Shown here: in pieces, positions 29,902-38,892 of the stretch
Layout of the letters: each line of letters opens with the position of its first letter
How positions within the stretch are numbered: position 1 is the first letter of the stretch
Source: Actinacidiphila cocklensis
GTDB lineage: Bacteria; Actinomycetota; Actinomycetes; Streptomycetales; Streptomycetaceae
Direction: 5' to 3'
Assembly: GCF_907177275.1 (NCBI RefSeq)
Contig: NZ_CAJSLV010000052.1
Location: 1-64,000, forward strand
DNA length: 64,000 bases
Notes under the pieces: model-generated
Told to the model about the DNA's origin: nothing
Seen by the model: only the letters and a program-made list of their open reading frames with translations
Databases searched by the model: none
Made by a program: the position numbers and the translations under genes

Positions 29902-30219
29902 ATGGCTGAATCCAAGGTTGAGCGACGGGTCGGGCGGCTGGCCCGGCAGGTGGACGCGTTCGCGAAGGCGCACGGTGGGGTCGACGTCAGCGTCGAGTAC
30001 CTGGGCCAGCGCGGAGCGCGCATCGTGCTGGTCGGGCAGGACGGGTCCTGGGGCGACCTCGTCGCACCGACCTACGCCATCGCCCAGGCGGCAGCCACGA
30101 GCGCGGACGCCACTGTCAAGGACGCCTTCGACGGCGAGATGGCCGCCCGGGTGCGGACCGGCCGCTACGAGTGGCGCCGGATGGCCGGAATCCAGATGGG
30201 CGGCAGGGCCAACACCTGA
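29902..30219 (+). CDS. Conserved small hypothetical protein
   Basis: A 105-residue soluble protein not recognised functionally. It begins with a basic helix (KVERRVGRLARQVDAFAK), then two beta-like stretches, and ends RRMAGIQMGGRANT. From memory, a small protein at this place next to ctaA/ctaB is conserved in Streptomyces. TAGCAT (29890-29895) lies 6 nt before the ATG, so the mRNA may be leaderless. Confidence 0.7.
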   Translation: MAESKVERRVGRLARQVDAFAKAHGGVDVSVEYLGQRGARIVLVGQDGSWGDLVAPTYAIAQAAATSADATVKDAFDGEMAARVRTGRYEWRRMAGIQMGGRANT

Positions 30220-30287
30220 CGACGCCCCGCACCGTTAGGACCCATGGCAGGGTCGTGACGGACGCAGGGCGGCAGGAGGGGCGGCGG

Positions 30288-31370
30288 ATGGCCGGGGCGC
30301 GGGGACACCTGGTGGACGCGTACTGCCACGGGGTACTCCCCGGGGATCTGGGGATCGGCGCCTTCGAGGCCCGGCTGCCGGGTGCGGTGGCGCCCCGCAC
30401 GACGCTGTTCGACAGCCCCGCCGGCTTCGCGGTACGCCGCTGGTGCCCGCCGCTGCTGGGCCTCGAACCGCACTCCTCCCCGGCCCGCTACCTGGCCCGC
30501 CGCCGCGAGCTGGGCGCGTACGAGGCGGCCCGGCTGCTGCTTCGCGGCACCGGCATCGGCGCGTACCTGGTCGACACCGGCGAACCCGGCGACCTGACCC
30601 CGCCCAAGGAGCTGGGCGCTGCGGGCGGCGCGGCCGCGTACGAGATCGTCCGGCTGGAGCCGCTGGCCCAGCAGGTGGCCGACACCTCGGGCACGGTGGA
30701 CGGATTTCTGGCCAATCTCGCCGAGTCGGTGCACGGGGCGGCCCTGAGCGCCGTCGGCTTCTCCTGCGCCGCGGAACCGCTGGCGGACGGCTCGGCGCCC
30801 GCGCACGGCCCGCCGGGGCCGGTCGAGGTGCGGGCCGCCGCCGCGTACTGGCTGGGCACCCGGCCGGTCGGCGAGCGGCCCGCGGACCCGGTGCTGCTGC
30901 GCCACCTGCTGTGGCACGCGGTCGCAGCCGGCCTGCCGCTGGTGCTGCGGCACCGGCAGGACGGGCCGGGTCCCGCGGCCGCGGCGGGTTTCCTGCGGGC
31001 CACCGAGGGCCTCGGCACCGACGTGGTGCTGCTGCCGGGGTCTGCGCACGAGGACGCCGCGGCCCGGCTGGCCGCCGACCTGCCGCACGTCTACCTGGCG
31101 ATCGGCACCGACCCGTCCGGGGTGCTCTCCCGCGCCCCCTTCGGCAAGGTGCTCTACGCCGGGAGCGCGGTCGGCCTGCCCGAGCTGTACGTCACCGGCG
31201 CGCGCGGCTTCCTGGCCGCGCTCGACCGGCTGGTCGGCGAGCGGGTCGCGGCGGGGGAGTGGTCAGCGGCGGACGGGCAGCGGGTCGCCGCCCTGGTCGG
31301 CGAGGGGAACGCGCGCCGCGTCTACCGGCTTCCTGCCGCCGACGCCGACCGGTTCCGGCACGGCCGCTGA
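30288..31370 (+). CDS. Amidohydrolase-family (TIM-barrel) protein
   Basis: A 360-residue protein related to amidohydrolase_2 enzymes: an N-terminal VDAYCHGVLP in place of the usual HxH, a central strand LVLRHRQDGPG, and AIGTDPSGVLSRAPFGKVLYAGSAVGLPE near the end. Metal ligands appear incomplete, so catalysis is uncertain. ATG 30288 has AGGAGG at 30274-30279 and is chosen over starts at 30171 and 30255. The 3' end overlaps the convergent ctaA by 108 nt. Confidence 0.75.
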   Translation: MAGARGHLVDAYCHGVLPGDLGIGAFEARLPGAVAPRTTLFDSPAGFAVRRWCPPLLGLEPHSSPARYLARRRELGAYEAARLLLRGTGIGAYLVDTGEPGDLTPPKELGAAGGAAAYEIVRLEPLAQQVADTSGTVDGFLANLAESVHGAALSAVGFSCAAEPLADGSAPAHGPPGPVEVRAAAAYWLGTRPVGERPADPVLLRHLLWHAVAAGLPLVLRHRQDGPGPAAAAGFLRATEGLGTDVVLLPGSAHEDAAARLAADLPHVYLAIGTDPSGVLSRAPFGKVLYAGSAVGLPELYVTGARGFLAALDRLVGERVAAGEWSAADGQRVAALVGEGNARRVYRLPAADADRFRHGR

Positions 31371-32345
31371 CACCGCGCCGGGGGTCTCGCCCGGCTCCGC
31401 CAGCGGCCGTTCCCTGAAGGACAGCAGCACCCGCAGGGTCGCGATCCACACCAGGCAGGCGCCGAACATGTGCAGGTCGACCAGGGCCGCCGGCAGGTGG
31501 GTGAAGTACTGGACGTACCCGATGACGCCCTGGCCCATCAGCACCGCGAACAGCTCCGCCGACCTGCGCTGCGGCCCGGTCGGCGCGTCGACCGCCCGCA
31601 GCACGAACCACAGGGCGGCGGTCAGCCCGACCACCACCCACGCGAAGTCGGCGTGCAGCTGGGCGATGGTCCGCCAGTCGACCTCGATGCGCTGCATGGT
31701 GAACTCGCCGCTGGAGTCGCCCGGGTGCGGACCGGCCCCGGTGACCAGGGTGCCCACCACGATCAGCACCGCTGCCGCGGCGGCCAGCAGCTGCCCCAGC
31801 TGCCGCACCGGCTTGCCGACCAGGGGCCGCGGCGAGGCGTCGCCCTCCGCGACCCGCTGCCAGGTCAGCACCGCGACGGTGATCAGTGCCGCGGAGAGCA
31901 GGAAGTGCAGCGAGACCACGTAGGGGTTGAGCTTGGTGAGCACGGTCAGGCCGCCCCACACCGCGTTGCCCACCACGACCCAGAACTGCGCCCAGGCCAG
32001 CCGGTAGAGGCCGGTGCGGTGCGGCCGCATCGCGCGGATCGCCACGATCGCCCAGCCGACGGCGGCGCACAGCACGTACGTCAGCATGCGGTTGCTGATC
32101 TCGATGGCGTGGTGGATGCCCATCTCGCGGGTGCCGAGCAGGCTGTCGCCGCTGCACGTGGGCCAGGTCGGGCAGCCGAGGCCCGAGGCGGTCAGCCGGA
32201 CCGCGCCGCCGGTGATCACGATGACCACCGACATCACCAGGGCGGCGAGCGTCGCGCGGCGGACCGTCACAGGGTTCGGGGTCCACCGGGCGGCGATGAA
32301 GGCGAGCGGGTTTCGCGCGATTTCGGGCAGCTTCGGCACGGACAC
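31263..32345 (-). CDS. ctaA: Heme A synthase (COX15/CtaA family)
   Basis: A 360-residue membrane protein with eight hydrophobic helices. The heme-binding region has RLTASGLGCPTWPTCSG, with the paired Cys of the extracellular loop, IHHAIEISNRM, and later DLHMFGACLVW. It oxidises heme O to heme A. The last 36 residues are hydrophilic and are encoded opposite the 3' end of the amidohydrolase gene. The start is GTG 32345, with only a weak RBS. Confidence 0.93.
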   Translation of the reverse strand: MSVPKLPEIARNPLAFIAARWTPNPVTVRRATLAALVMSVVIVITGGAVRLTASGLGCPTWPTCSGDSLLGTREMGIHHAIEISNRMLTYVLCAAVGWAIVAIRAMRPHRTGLYRLAWAQFWVVVGNAVWGGLTVLTKLNPYVVSLHFLLSAALITVAVLTWQRVAEGDASPRPLVGKPVRQLGQLLAAAAAVLIVVGTLVTGAGPHPGDSSGEFTMQRIEVDWRTIAQLHADFAWVVVGLTAALWFVLRAVDAPTGPQRRSAELFAVLMGQGVIGYVQYFTHLPAALVDLHMFGACLVWIATLRVLLSFRERPLAEPGETPGAVSAAVPEPVGVGGRKPVDAARVPLADQGGDPLPVRR

Positions 32346-32426
32346 ATGGTAGGCGCCGCCCTTGTGCGTGTTTTCACGAGGGGTGCTCCGCCGCGCCGCG
32401 CCCCTGCTCCCCGGCGGGGGAGCGGG

Positions 32427-33230
32427 CTACTCCCAGCGGAAGAAGCGGCCCGCGGCCGCCAGTCCGGCGACCGCCCACACCGCGAGGATGCCCAGGTCGC
32501 CCCAGGGCATCGCGGCGCCGTGCTGCAGCACGTCCCGCAGCCCGTCGGACAGCGCCGAGACCGGCAGCAGTTCCAGCACCGGCCGCACGCCGCCGGGGAA
32601 CTTGTCCATCGGCACGATCACCCCGCCGCCGACCAGCAGCAGCAGGAAGACCAGGTTGGCGGCGGCCAGCGTCGCCTCGGCCCTGAGGGTGCCGGCCATC
32701 AGCAGCCCCAGACCGGAGAAGGCGGCGGTGCCGAGCAGCAGCAGGACCAGCACCGCCAGCGGGTTGCCGTGCGGCGACCAGCCCAGCGCGAAGGCGATCA
32801 CCGTCAGCAGGGCCACCTGCAGCAGCTCGGTGACCAGCACCGAGCAGGTCTTCGCGGTCAGCAGCGCCCAGCGCGGCAGCGGCGAGGCGCCGAGCCGCTT
32901 GAGCACCCCGTAGCGCCGCTCGAAGCCCGTCGCGATGGCCTGCCCGGTGAAGGCGGTGGACAGCACCGCGAGCGCGAGCACGCCGGGGGCCAGGAAGTCC
33001 ACCGACCTGCCCGCGCCGGTGTCGACGATGTCGACGCCGCTGAAGAGCACCAGCAGCAGCGCCGGGATCACCACGGTCAGCAGCAGCTGCTCGCCGTTGC
33101 GCAGCAGCATCCTCGTCTCCAGGGCGGCCTGGGCGCGGATCATCGCCGGCAGGCGGGCGGCGCCCGGCGCGGGGGCGAAGGACCCGGCCGCGTACGCCGA
33201 CTCCGTGGGGGTGGTGGTGGTGGCGGTCAT
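32427..33230 (-). CDS. ABC transporter permease (DrrB/ABC-2 type)
   Basis: A 267-residue permease with six hydrophobic segments and ABC-2 features: FLAPGVLALAVLSTAFTGQAIATGFERRYGVLKRLGASPL and the terminal VSALSDGLRDVL. It starts at ATG 33230, which overlaps the stop of the ATPase gene (ATGA). The pair probably exports a hydrophobic compound; the substrate is unknown. Confidence 0.9.
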   Translation of the reverse strand: MTATTTTPTESAYAAGSFAPAPGAARLPAMIRAQAALETRMLLRNGEQLLLTVVIPALLLVLFSGVDIVDTGAGRSVDFLAPGVLALAVLSTAFTGQAIATGFERRYGVLKRLGASPLPRWALLTAKTCSVLVTELLQVALLTVIAFALGWSPHGNPLAVLVLLLLGTAAFSGLGLLMAGTLRAEATLAAANLVFLLLLVGGGVIVPMDKFPGGVRPVLELLPVSALSDGLRDVLQHGAAMPWGDLGILAVWAVAGLAAAGRFFRWE

Positions 33231-34153
33231 CGGCGCAGCTCCCTGCCGGTCAGTTCCAAGAAGACGTCCTCCAGGGTGCGGCGCTCGACCGAGAGCCGGT
33301 CGGGCAGTACGCCGTGCTGGGCGCACCAGGAGGTGACGGTGGCCAGCAGCTGCGGGTCGACCTTGCCCTCGATGCGGTAGCTGCCGGGGCTCAGCTCGGC
33401 GGCCGCGCTGTCCGCGGGCAGCGCCTTGAGCAGTGACGCCAGGTCCAGTCCCGGGCGGCCGATGAAGCGCAGGGTGCCCTCGGCGCCGCCCCGGCACAGC
33501 TCCTCGGGGGTGCCGTGGGCGATGGACCGGCCGCCGTCGATGATCACCACCTGGTCGGCGAGCTGTTCCGCCTCGTCCATGAAGTGCGTGGTCAGCACCA
33601 CGGTGGCGCCGTCGGCCCGCAGCTCGCGCACCAGGTCCCAGGTGGCGTGCCTGGCCTGCGGGTCCAGGCCGGCGGTGGGCTCGTCGAGGAAGACCAGTTC
33701 GGGGCGGCCCACCACGGCCATCGCCAGCGCGAGCCGCTGCTGCTGGCCGCCGGACAGCCGCCGGTAGGTCGTACGGCCGCAGGACTCCAGGCCCAGGCGC
33801 TCGATCAGCAGCGCCGGGTCGATGGGGTGGGCGTGCAGCGCCGCGGTGTGCCGCAGCATCTCCTCGGCGTACGCGCCCGGGTAGACCCCGCCGGCCTGCA
33901 GCATCACGCCGATCCTGGGCCGCAGCGCCGCGCCCTGGGTGACCGGGTCCAGGCCGAGCACTCTGACGCTGCCGCCGTCGGGGCGCCGGTAGCCCTCGCA
34001 GACCTCGACGGTGGTGGTCTTGCCCGCGCCGTTCGGGCCGAGCACCGCGGTGACGCTGCCGCGCGGCACCGCCAGGTCGAGGCCGTCGACCGCGGTCCTG
34101 GTCCCGTACCGCTTGACCAGACCGGCCACCTCGACCGCGGGCTCGTTTCGCAT
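33227..34153 (-). CDS. ABC transporter ATP-binding protein (DrrA type)
   Basis: A 308-residue ATPase: Walker A GPNGAGKTTT at about residues 39-48, signature LSGGQQQRLALA, Walker B LVFLDEPTAGLDP, and a C-terminal DrrA-like extension. It is paired with the permease. It starts at ATG 34153 and is divergent from sufR. From memory, an ABC pair at this location near suf is common in Streptomyces. Confidence 0.92.
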   Translation of the reverse strand: MRNEPAVEVAGLVKRYGTRTAVDGLDLAVPRGSVTAVLGPNGAGKTTTVEVCEGYRRPDGGSVRVLGLDPVTQGAALRPRIGVMLQAGGVYPGAYAEEMLRHTAALHAHPIDPALLIERLGLESCGRTTYRRLSGGQQQRLALAMAVVGRPELVFLDEPTAGLDPQARHATWDLVRELRADGATVVLTTHFMDEAEQLADQVVIIDGGRSIAHGTPEELCRGGAEGTLRFIGRPGLDLASLLKALPADSAAAELSPGSYRIEGKVDPQLLATVTSWCAQHGVLPDRLSVERRTLEDVFLELTGRELRR

Positions 34154-34202
34154 GCGAACGAGTCTAGGGACGCCTGGCGGCGGTTTTGGCGGCAGGGCGG
34201 AA

Positions 34203-34216
34203 TTAGGTGACCCTAA
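34203..34216. promoter_or_regulatory. Short palindrome TTAGG-TGAC-CCTAA in the ABC/sufR gap
   Basis: A perfect 5-bp inverted repeat spaced by 4 nt. The half-sites resemble those of DtxR/IdeR iron boxes (TTAGG...CCTAA), but the site is 14 rather than 19 bp, so iron control is only a suggestion. Confidence 0.35.
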
Positions 34217-34274
34217 GTGATGCAGCACACCGCGTCCGGCAGGGGAGCGGCTTGCCCGCGCCTGATGAATTACG

Positions 34275-34288
34275 CAACAATGGGGTTG
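34275..34288 (+). promoter_or_regulatory. SufR-type operator overlapping the sufR start
   Basis: CAAC-AATGGG-GTTG fits the CAAC-N6-GTTG motif I recall for Streptomyces SufR. It ends on the first base of the sufR GTG. A promoter TTGCCC (34252-34257), 18 nt, AACAAT (34276-34281) would start transcription at about the GTG, giving a leaderless message whose -10 is covered by the bound repressor. Confidence 0.7.
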
Positions 34289-35091
34289 TGAAATACGTCG
34301 GTGGTGCCGCCCAAGGGGCGGCGGAGGAGCAGACGACCGGGGAGCGGCGCACCCGCAACCGGGTCGCCCGGTCCATCCTGGACCACGGGCCCTCCACTGC
34401 CGCCGACCTCGCCGAGCGGCTCGGCCTGACCCAGGCCGCCGTCCGCCGCCATCTGGACGCACTCGCGGCCGACAATGTCGTCGAGGCCCGCGACCAGCGG
34501 GTCTACGGCCACCGCGGCCGCGGTAGACCCGCCAAGGTCTTCGCACTGACCGACTGCGGCCGGGACGCGTTCGACCAGGCCTACGACGTACTCGCCGCCG
34601 ACGCGCTGCGCTGGATCGCCGAGTCCGCCGGCGGCGGCCAGGACGGCCAGGCCGCGGTCTCCGCTTTCGCCCGCGCCCGCGTCGCTGCGCAGGCCGAGCG
34701 CTACCGTGCGATCGTGGACGCGGCGGCCCCTGAGGACCGCACCCGGGCGCTCGCCCGGGCGCTGTCCGCCGACGGGTACGCTGCAACGACCCGCAGCGCC
34801 CCGGGACCCGCGGGCGAGCAGCTGTGCCAGCACCACTGCCCGGTCGCCCATACGGCCGAGCAGTTCCCCGAACTGTGCGAGGCGGAGGCCGAGGTCTTCT
34901 CCCGCCTGCTCGGGACGCACGTCCAGCGGCTGGCCACCATCGCGCACGGCGACGGCGTATGCACCACCTTCGTCCCGCAGGCCCCGCAACCGGCCGAGCC
35001 GGACGGCGACGACCGGCCCGCGGCGCACCCCGCACAGACCCAGACCACCGACCAGGCATCTGCCAGCACGTCCGGGAGGAACCCCGCATGA
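34288..35091 (+). CDS. sufR: SufR iron-sulfur cluster repressor
   Basis: A 267-residue regulator with an N-terminal winged helix ([39 protein letters not shown]) and four C-terminal cysteines (CQHHC, then PELCEAE and GVCTTFV) that fit a [4Fe-4S] ligand set. SufR represses the suf operon when clusters are plentiful. The frame runs back to 34207, but GTG 34288 is chosen because it coincides with the predicted transcription start and operator. The stop overlaps sufB (ATGA). Confidence 0.9.
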   Translation: MKYVGGAAQGAAEEQTTGERRTRNRVARSILDHGPSTAADLAERLGLTQAAVRRHLDALAADNVVEARDQRVYGHRGRGRPAKVFALTDCGRDAFDQAYDVLAADALRWIAESAGGGQDGQAAVSAFARARVAAQAERYRAIVDAAAPEDRTRALARALSADGYAATTRSAPGPAGEQLCQHHCPVAHTAEQFPELCEAEAEVFSRLLGTHVQRLATIAHGDGVCTTFVPQAPQPAEPDGDDRPAAHPAQTQTTDQASASTSGRNPA

Positions 35092-36509
35092 CTGCTCCCA
35101 CGGAGACCACTCACCCGGAGCTCGAGGGCATCGGCACGTACGAGTACGGCTGGGCCGACTCCGACGTCGCGGGCGCGGCCGCACAGCGCGGCCTGTCCGA
35201 GGCCGTCGTCCGTGACATCTCCGCGAAGAAGTCCGAGCCCGAGTGGATGCTCAAGCTCCGGCTCAAGGGTCTGCGGCTGTTCGGCAAGAAGCCCATGCCG
35301 ACCTGGGGCTCGGACCTGTCCGGTATCGACTTCGACAACATCAAGTACTTCGTGCGGTCCACCGAGAAGCAGGCGGAGTCCTGGGAGGACCTGCCCGAGG
35401 ACATCAAGAACACCTACGACAAGCTGGGCATCCCCGAGGCGGAGAAGCAGCGGCTGGTCGCCGGTGTCGCGGCGCAGTACGAGTCCGAGGTCGTCTACCA
35501 CCAGATCCGCGAGGACCTGGAGGAGCAGGGCGTCATCTTCCTGGACACCGACACCGCGCTGCGCGAGCACCCCGAGCTGTTCCAGGAGTACTACGGCACG
35601 GTCATCCCGGCCGGCGACAACAAGTTCGCGTCGCTGAACACGGCGGTGTGGTCGGGCGGCTCGTTCATCTACGTGCCGAAGGGCGTGCACGTCGACATCC
35701 CGCTGCAGGCCTACTTCCGGATCAACACCGAGAACATGGGCCAGTTCGAGCGGACGCTGATCATCGTCGACGAGGACGCCTACGTCCACTACGTCGAGGG
35801 CTGCACCGCGCCGATCTACAAGTCCGACTCGCTGCACTCCGCGGTCGTCGAGATCATCGTGAAGAAGGGCGGCCGCTGCCGCTACACGACGATCCAGAAC
35901 TGGTCGAACAACGTCTACAACCTGGTGACCAAGCGCGCCGTCGCCTACGAGGGCGCCACCATGGAGTGGGTCGACGGCAACATCGGCTCCAAGGTCACCA
36001 TGAAGTACCCGGCCGTCTACCTGATGGGCGAGCACGCCAAGGGCGAGACGCTGTCCATCGCCTTCGCGGGCGAGGGCCAGCACCAGGACGCCGGCGCCAA
36101 GATGGTGCACATGGCGCCGAACACCTCGTCGAACATCGTCTCCAAGTCGGTGGCCCGCGCCGGCGGCCGCACCTCCTACCGCGGTCTGATCGAGATCGGC
36201 GAGGGCTCGGCCGGATCGAAGTCGAACGTGCTGTGCGACGCGCTGCTGATCGACACGATCTCCCGCTCCGACACCTACCCGTACGTGGACGTCCGCGAGG
36301 ACGACGTGTCCATGGGCCACGAGGCCACCGTCTCCAAGGTCTCCGACGACCAGCTCTTCTACCTGATGAGCCGCGGCATGACCGAGTTCGAGGCCATGGC
36401 GATGATCGTGCGCGGCTTCGTCGAGCCGATCGCCAAGGAGCTGCCGATGGAGTACGCCCTGGAGCTCAACCGGCTGATCGAGCTGCAGATGGAAGGCGCC
36501 GTCGGCTAG
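35088..36509 (+). CDS. sufB: Fe-S cluster scaffold SufB
   Basis: A 473-residue Suf[38 protein letters not shown], then [22 protein letters not shown] and the C-terminal [21 protein letters not shown]. With SufC and SufD it forms the complex that builds Fe-S clusters. The start overlaps the sufR stop, with GGGAGGA at 35074-35080. In actinobacteria Suf is the main or only Fe-S assembly system. Confidence 0.96.
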   Translation: MTAPTETTHPELEGIGTYEYGWADSDVAGAAAQRGLSEAVVRDISAKKSEPEWMLKLRLKGLRLFGKKPMPTWGSDLSGIDFDNIKYFVRSTEKQAESWEDLPEDIKNTYDKLGIPEAEKQRLVAGVAAQYESEVVYHQIREDLEEQGVIFLDTDTALREHPELFQEYYGTVIPAGDNKFASLNTAVWSGGSFIYVPKGVHVDIPLQAYFRINTENMGQFERTLIIVDEDAYVHYVEGCTAPIYKSDSLHSAVVEIIVKKGGRCRYTTIQNWSNNVYNLVTKRAVAYEGATMEWVDGNIGSKVTMKYPAVYLMGEHAKGETLSIAFAGEGQHQDAGAKMVHMAPNTSSNIVSKSVARAGGRTSYRGLIEIGEGSAGSKSNVLCDALLIDTISRSDTYPYVDVREDDVSMGHEATVSKVSDDQLFYLMSRGMTEFEAMAMIVRGFVEPIAKELPMEYALELNRLIELQMEGAVG

Positions 36510-36596
36510 CGCCGGGCCTTCCCCCTCGTCCACCAGCCCCCCGGCTGCACCGGACTGTCGACACCGGATGGAAAGCGACCGGAGGCGAGCGAACAC

Positions 36597-36632
36597 ATGA
36601 AGAAAGCGAGCTGTACGACTAGCCATGGCTGA
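36597..36632 (+). other. Eleven-codon reading frame overlapping the sufD start
   Basis: ATG 36597 opens 11 codons that stop at 36630-36632, across the sufD ATG (36625). GGAGG lies at 36581-36585. sufD itself lacks an obvious close RBS, so this could be a coupling leader peptide, or chance. Confidence 0.25.
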
Positions 36633-37794
36633 CAACACTCCTGCGGGCAGCACCACGGACGGTGCCATTACGGTGGGGCAGCCCGCCGACGCCCGGGTCA
36701 GCGCCGCCCCGTCCTACGACGTGGCCGACTTCCCGGTGCCGCACGGCCGTGAGGAGGAGTGGCGCTTCACTCCGCTGGAACGGCTGCGCGGCCTGCACGA
36801 CGGCACGGCCGAGGCCACCGGCGGGCTGCGCGTCGAGGTGACCGCGCCGGACGGCGTCACGGTGCAGACCGTGGACCGTACCGACCCGCGGGTCGGCAGG
36901 GCGGGCAAGCCGGTCGACCGGGTCGCCGCCCAGGCGTACAGCTCGTTCGAGAAGGCCTCGGTCGTCAGCATCCCCAAGGAAGCGATCCTGACCGAGCCGG
37001 TCAGGATCGCCGTGCACGGCGAGGGCGGCACCGTCTACGGCCACCAGGTCGTCGAGATCGGGGCGTTCGCCGAGGCCGTCGTCGTCATCGAGCACACCGG
37101 TGACACCACCATGGCCGCCAACGTCGAGTACCTGGTCGGCGACGGCGCCAAGCTCACCGTGGTCTCCGTGCAGGACTGGGACGACACCGCCGTGCACGCC
37201 GCCCAGCACACCGCGCTGATCGGCCGGGACGCCACCTTCAAGTCGGTGGTCGTCACCCTCGGCGGCGACCTGGTCCGGCTGCACCCGCGGGTCGTCTACG
37301 GCGCCCCCGGCGGCGAGGCCGAGCTGTACGGGCTGTACTTCACCGACGAGGGCCAGCACCAGGAGCACCGCCTCTTCATCGACCACGACACCCCGCACTG
37401 CCGCTCGAACGTCGCCTACAAGGGCGCGCTCCAGGGCCAGGACGCCCACGCGGTGTGGATCGGCGACGTGCTCATCAGGGCCGCGGCCGAGGGCACCGAC
37501 ACCTACGAGCTGAACCGGAACCTCGTCCTCACCGACGGCGCCCGGGTCGACTCGGTGCCGAACCTGGAGATCGAGACCGGCGAGATCGTCGGTGCGGGAC
37601 ACGCCTCCGCGACCGGCCGCTTCGACGACGAGCAGCTGTTCTACCTGCAGTCCCGCGGCATGCGCGCCGACGACGCCCGCCGCCTGGTGGTGCGCGGCTT
37701 CTTCGGCGAGCTGGTCCAGCAGATCGGCCTCGCCGACCTCGAGGAGCGGCTGATGGCGAAGATCGACGCCGAACTGGAGGCGTCCGTCGGATGA
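36625..37794 (+). CDS. sufD: Fe-S assembly protein SufD
   Basis: A 389-residue SufD. The C-terminal beta-helix resembles SufB: EHRLFIDHDTPHCRSNVAYKG with the functional His, then YLQSRGMRADDARRLVVRGFFGE. It begins 115 nt after sufB, the only real gap in the operon, and overlaps the Rieske gene by ATGA. Confidence 0.95.
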   Translation: MADNTPAGSTTDGAITVGQPADARVSAAPSYDVADFPVPHGREEEWRFTPLERLRGLHDGTAEATGGLRVEVTAPDGVTVQTVDRTDPRVGRAGKPVDRVAAQAYSSFEKASVVSIPKEAILTEPVRIAVHGEGGTVYGHQVVEIGAFAEAVVVIEHTGDTTMAANVEYLVGDGAKLTVVSVQDWDDTAVHAAQHTALIGRDATFKSVVVTLGGDLVRLHPRVVYGAPGGEAELYGLYFTDEGQHQEHRLFIDHDTPHCRSNVAYKGALQGQDAHAVWIGDVLIRAAAEGTDTYELNRNLVLTDGARVDSVPNLEIETGEIVGAGHASATGRFDDEQLFYLQSRGMRADDARRLVVRGFFGELVQQIGLADLEERLMAKIDAELEASVG

Positions 37795-38120
37795 CCGCCA
37801 CCGATTCGTACGTGCGCGTCTGCGCGCTCGGCGACCTCGCCGAGGACACCCCGCACCGGGTCGAGGTCGACGGTGTGCCGGTCTCCGTGGTCCGCACCAC
37901 GGGCGATGTCTTCGCGATCAACGACATCTGCTCGCACGCCAACGTCTCGCTCTCCGAGGGCGAGGTCGAGGACTGCCAGATCGAGTGCTGGCTGCACGGG
38001 TCGAGCTTCGACCTGCGCACCGGCAAGCCGTCCGGGCTGCCCGCCACGCGGCCCGTGCCCGTATACCCCGTCAAGATCGTTGGGGACGACGTGCTCGTCT
38101 CCGTCACCCAGGAGTCCTGA
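37791..38120 (+). CDS. Rieske-type ferredoxin in suf operon
   Basis: A 109-residue non-heme-oxygenase-type Rieske protein: INDICSHANVSLSEGEVEDCQIECWLHGSSFDL holds CxH and CxxH ligands for a [2Fe-2S] cluster. It has no signal peptide, so it is cytoplasmic. Members sit between sufD and sufC in many actinobacteria and may supply electrons for cluster assembly; this role is inferred from position. Starts and stops are tightly coupled with sufD. Confidence 0.9.
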   Translation: MTATDSYVRVCALGDLAEDTPHRVEVDGVPVSVVRTTGDVFAINDICSHANVSLSEGEVEDCQIECWLHGSSFDLRTGKPSGLPATRPVPVYPVKIVGDDVLVSVTQES

Positions 38121-38127
38121 GTCACCC

Positions 38128-38892
38128 ATGGCCACGCTTGAAATCAACGACCTGCATGTCACCGTCGAAGCCGACAACGCCACCAAGGAGATCCTCAGGG
38201 GCGTCGACCTGACCGTGAAGCAGGGCGAGACCCACGCGATCATGGGTCCCAACGGCTCCGGCAAGTCCACGCTCGCGTACTCGCTGGCCGGTCACCCCAA
38301 GTACACCGTCACCGGCGGCACCGTCACCCTCGACGGTGAGGACGTGCTGGCGATGACCGTCGACGAGCGCGCCAGGGCCGGCCTCTTCCTCGCCATGCAG
38401 TACCCGGTCGAGGTGCCCGGCGTCTCCGTCTCCAACTTCCTGCGCACCTCCGCCACCGCCATCCGCGGCGAGGCCCCCAAGCTGCGCACCTGGGTGAAGG
38501 AGGTCAGGGAGGCCATGGAGCGGCTCAGCATGGACCCGGCCTTCGCCGAGCGCAACGTCAACGAGGGCTTCTCCGGCGGTGAGAAGAAGCGCCACGAGAT
38601 CCTGCAGCTCGAACTGCTCAAGCCGCACATCGCGATCCTCGACGAGACCGACTCCGGCCTCGACGTCGACGCGCTGCGCGTGGTCTCCGAGGGCGTCAAC
38701 CGGGTCCGCGAGGGCGGCGACGTCGGCACCCTGCTGATCACCCACTACACGCGCATCCTGCGGTACATCAAGCCCGACTTCGTCCACGTCTTCGCGGCGG
38801 GCCGGATCGCCGAGTCCGGTGGTGCGGAACTGGCCGACAAGCTGGAGGAAGAGGGCTACGAGTCCTACGTGAAGGGCGGCGCTTCAGCGTGA
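38128..38892 (+). CDS. sufC: Suf ATPase SufC
   Basis: A 254-residue ABC-type ATPase: Walker A MGPNGSGKSTL at about residues 38-48, signature FSGGEKKRHEILQ, Walker B AILDETDSGLD. It drives SufBD conformational change. It starts 8 nt after the Rieske stop and overlaps sufS by GTGA. Confidence 0.96.
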   Translation: MATLEINDLHVTVEADNATKEILRGVDLTVKQGETHAIMGPNGSGKSTLAYSLAGHPKYTVTGGTVTLDGEDVLAMTVDERARAGLFLAMQYPVEVPGVSVSNFLRTSATAIRGEAPKLRTWVKEVREAMERLSMDPAFAERNVNEGFSGGEKKRHEILQLELLKPHIAILDETDSGLDVDALRVVSEGVNRVREGGDVGTLLITHYTRILRYIKPDFVHVFAAGRIAESGGAELADKLEEEGYESYVKGGASA

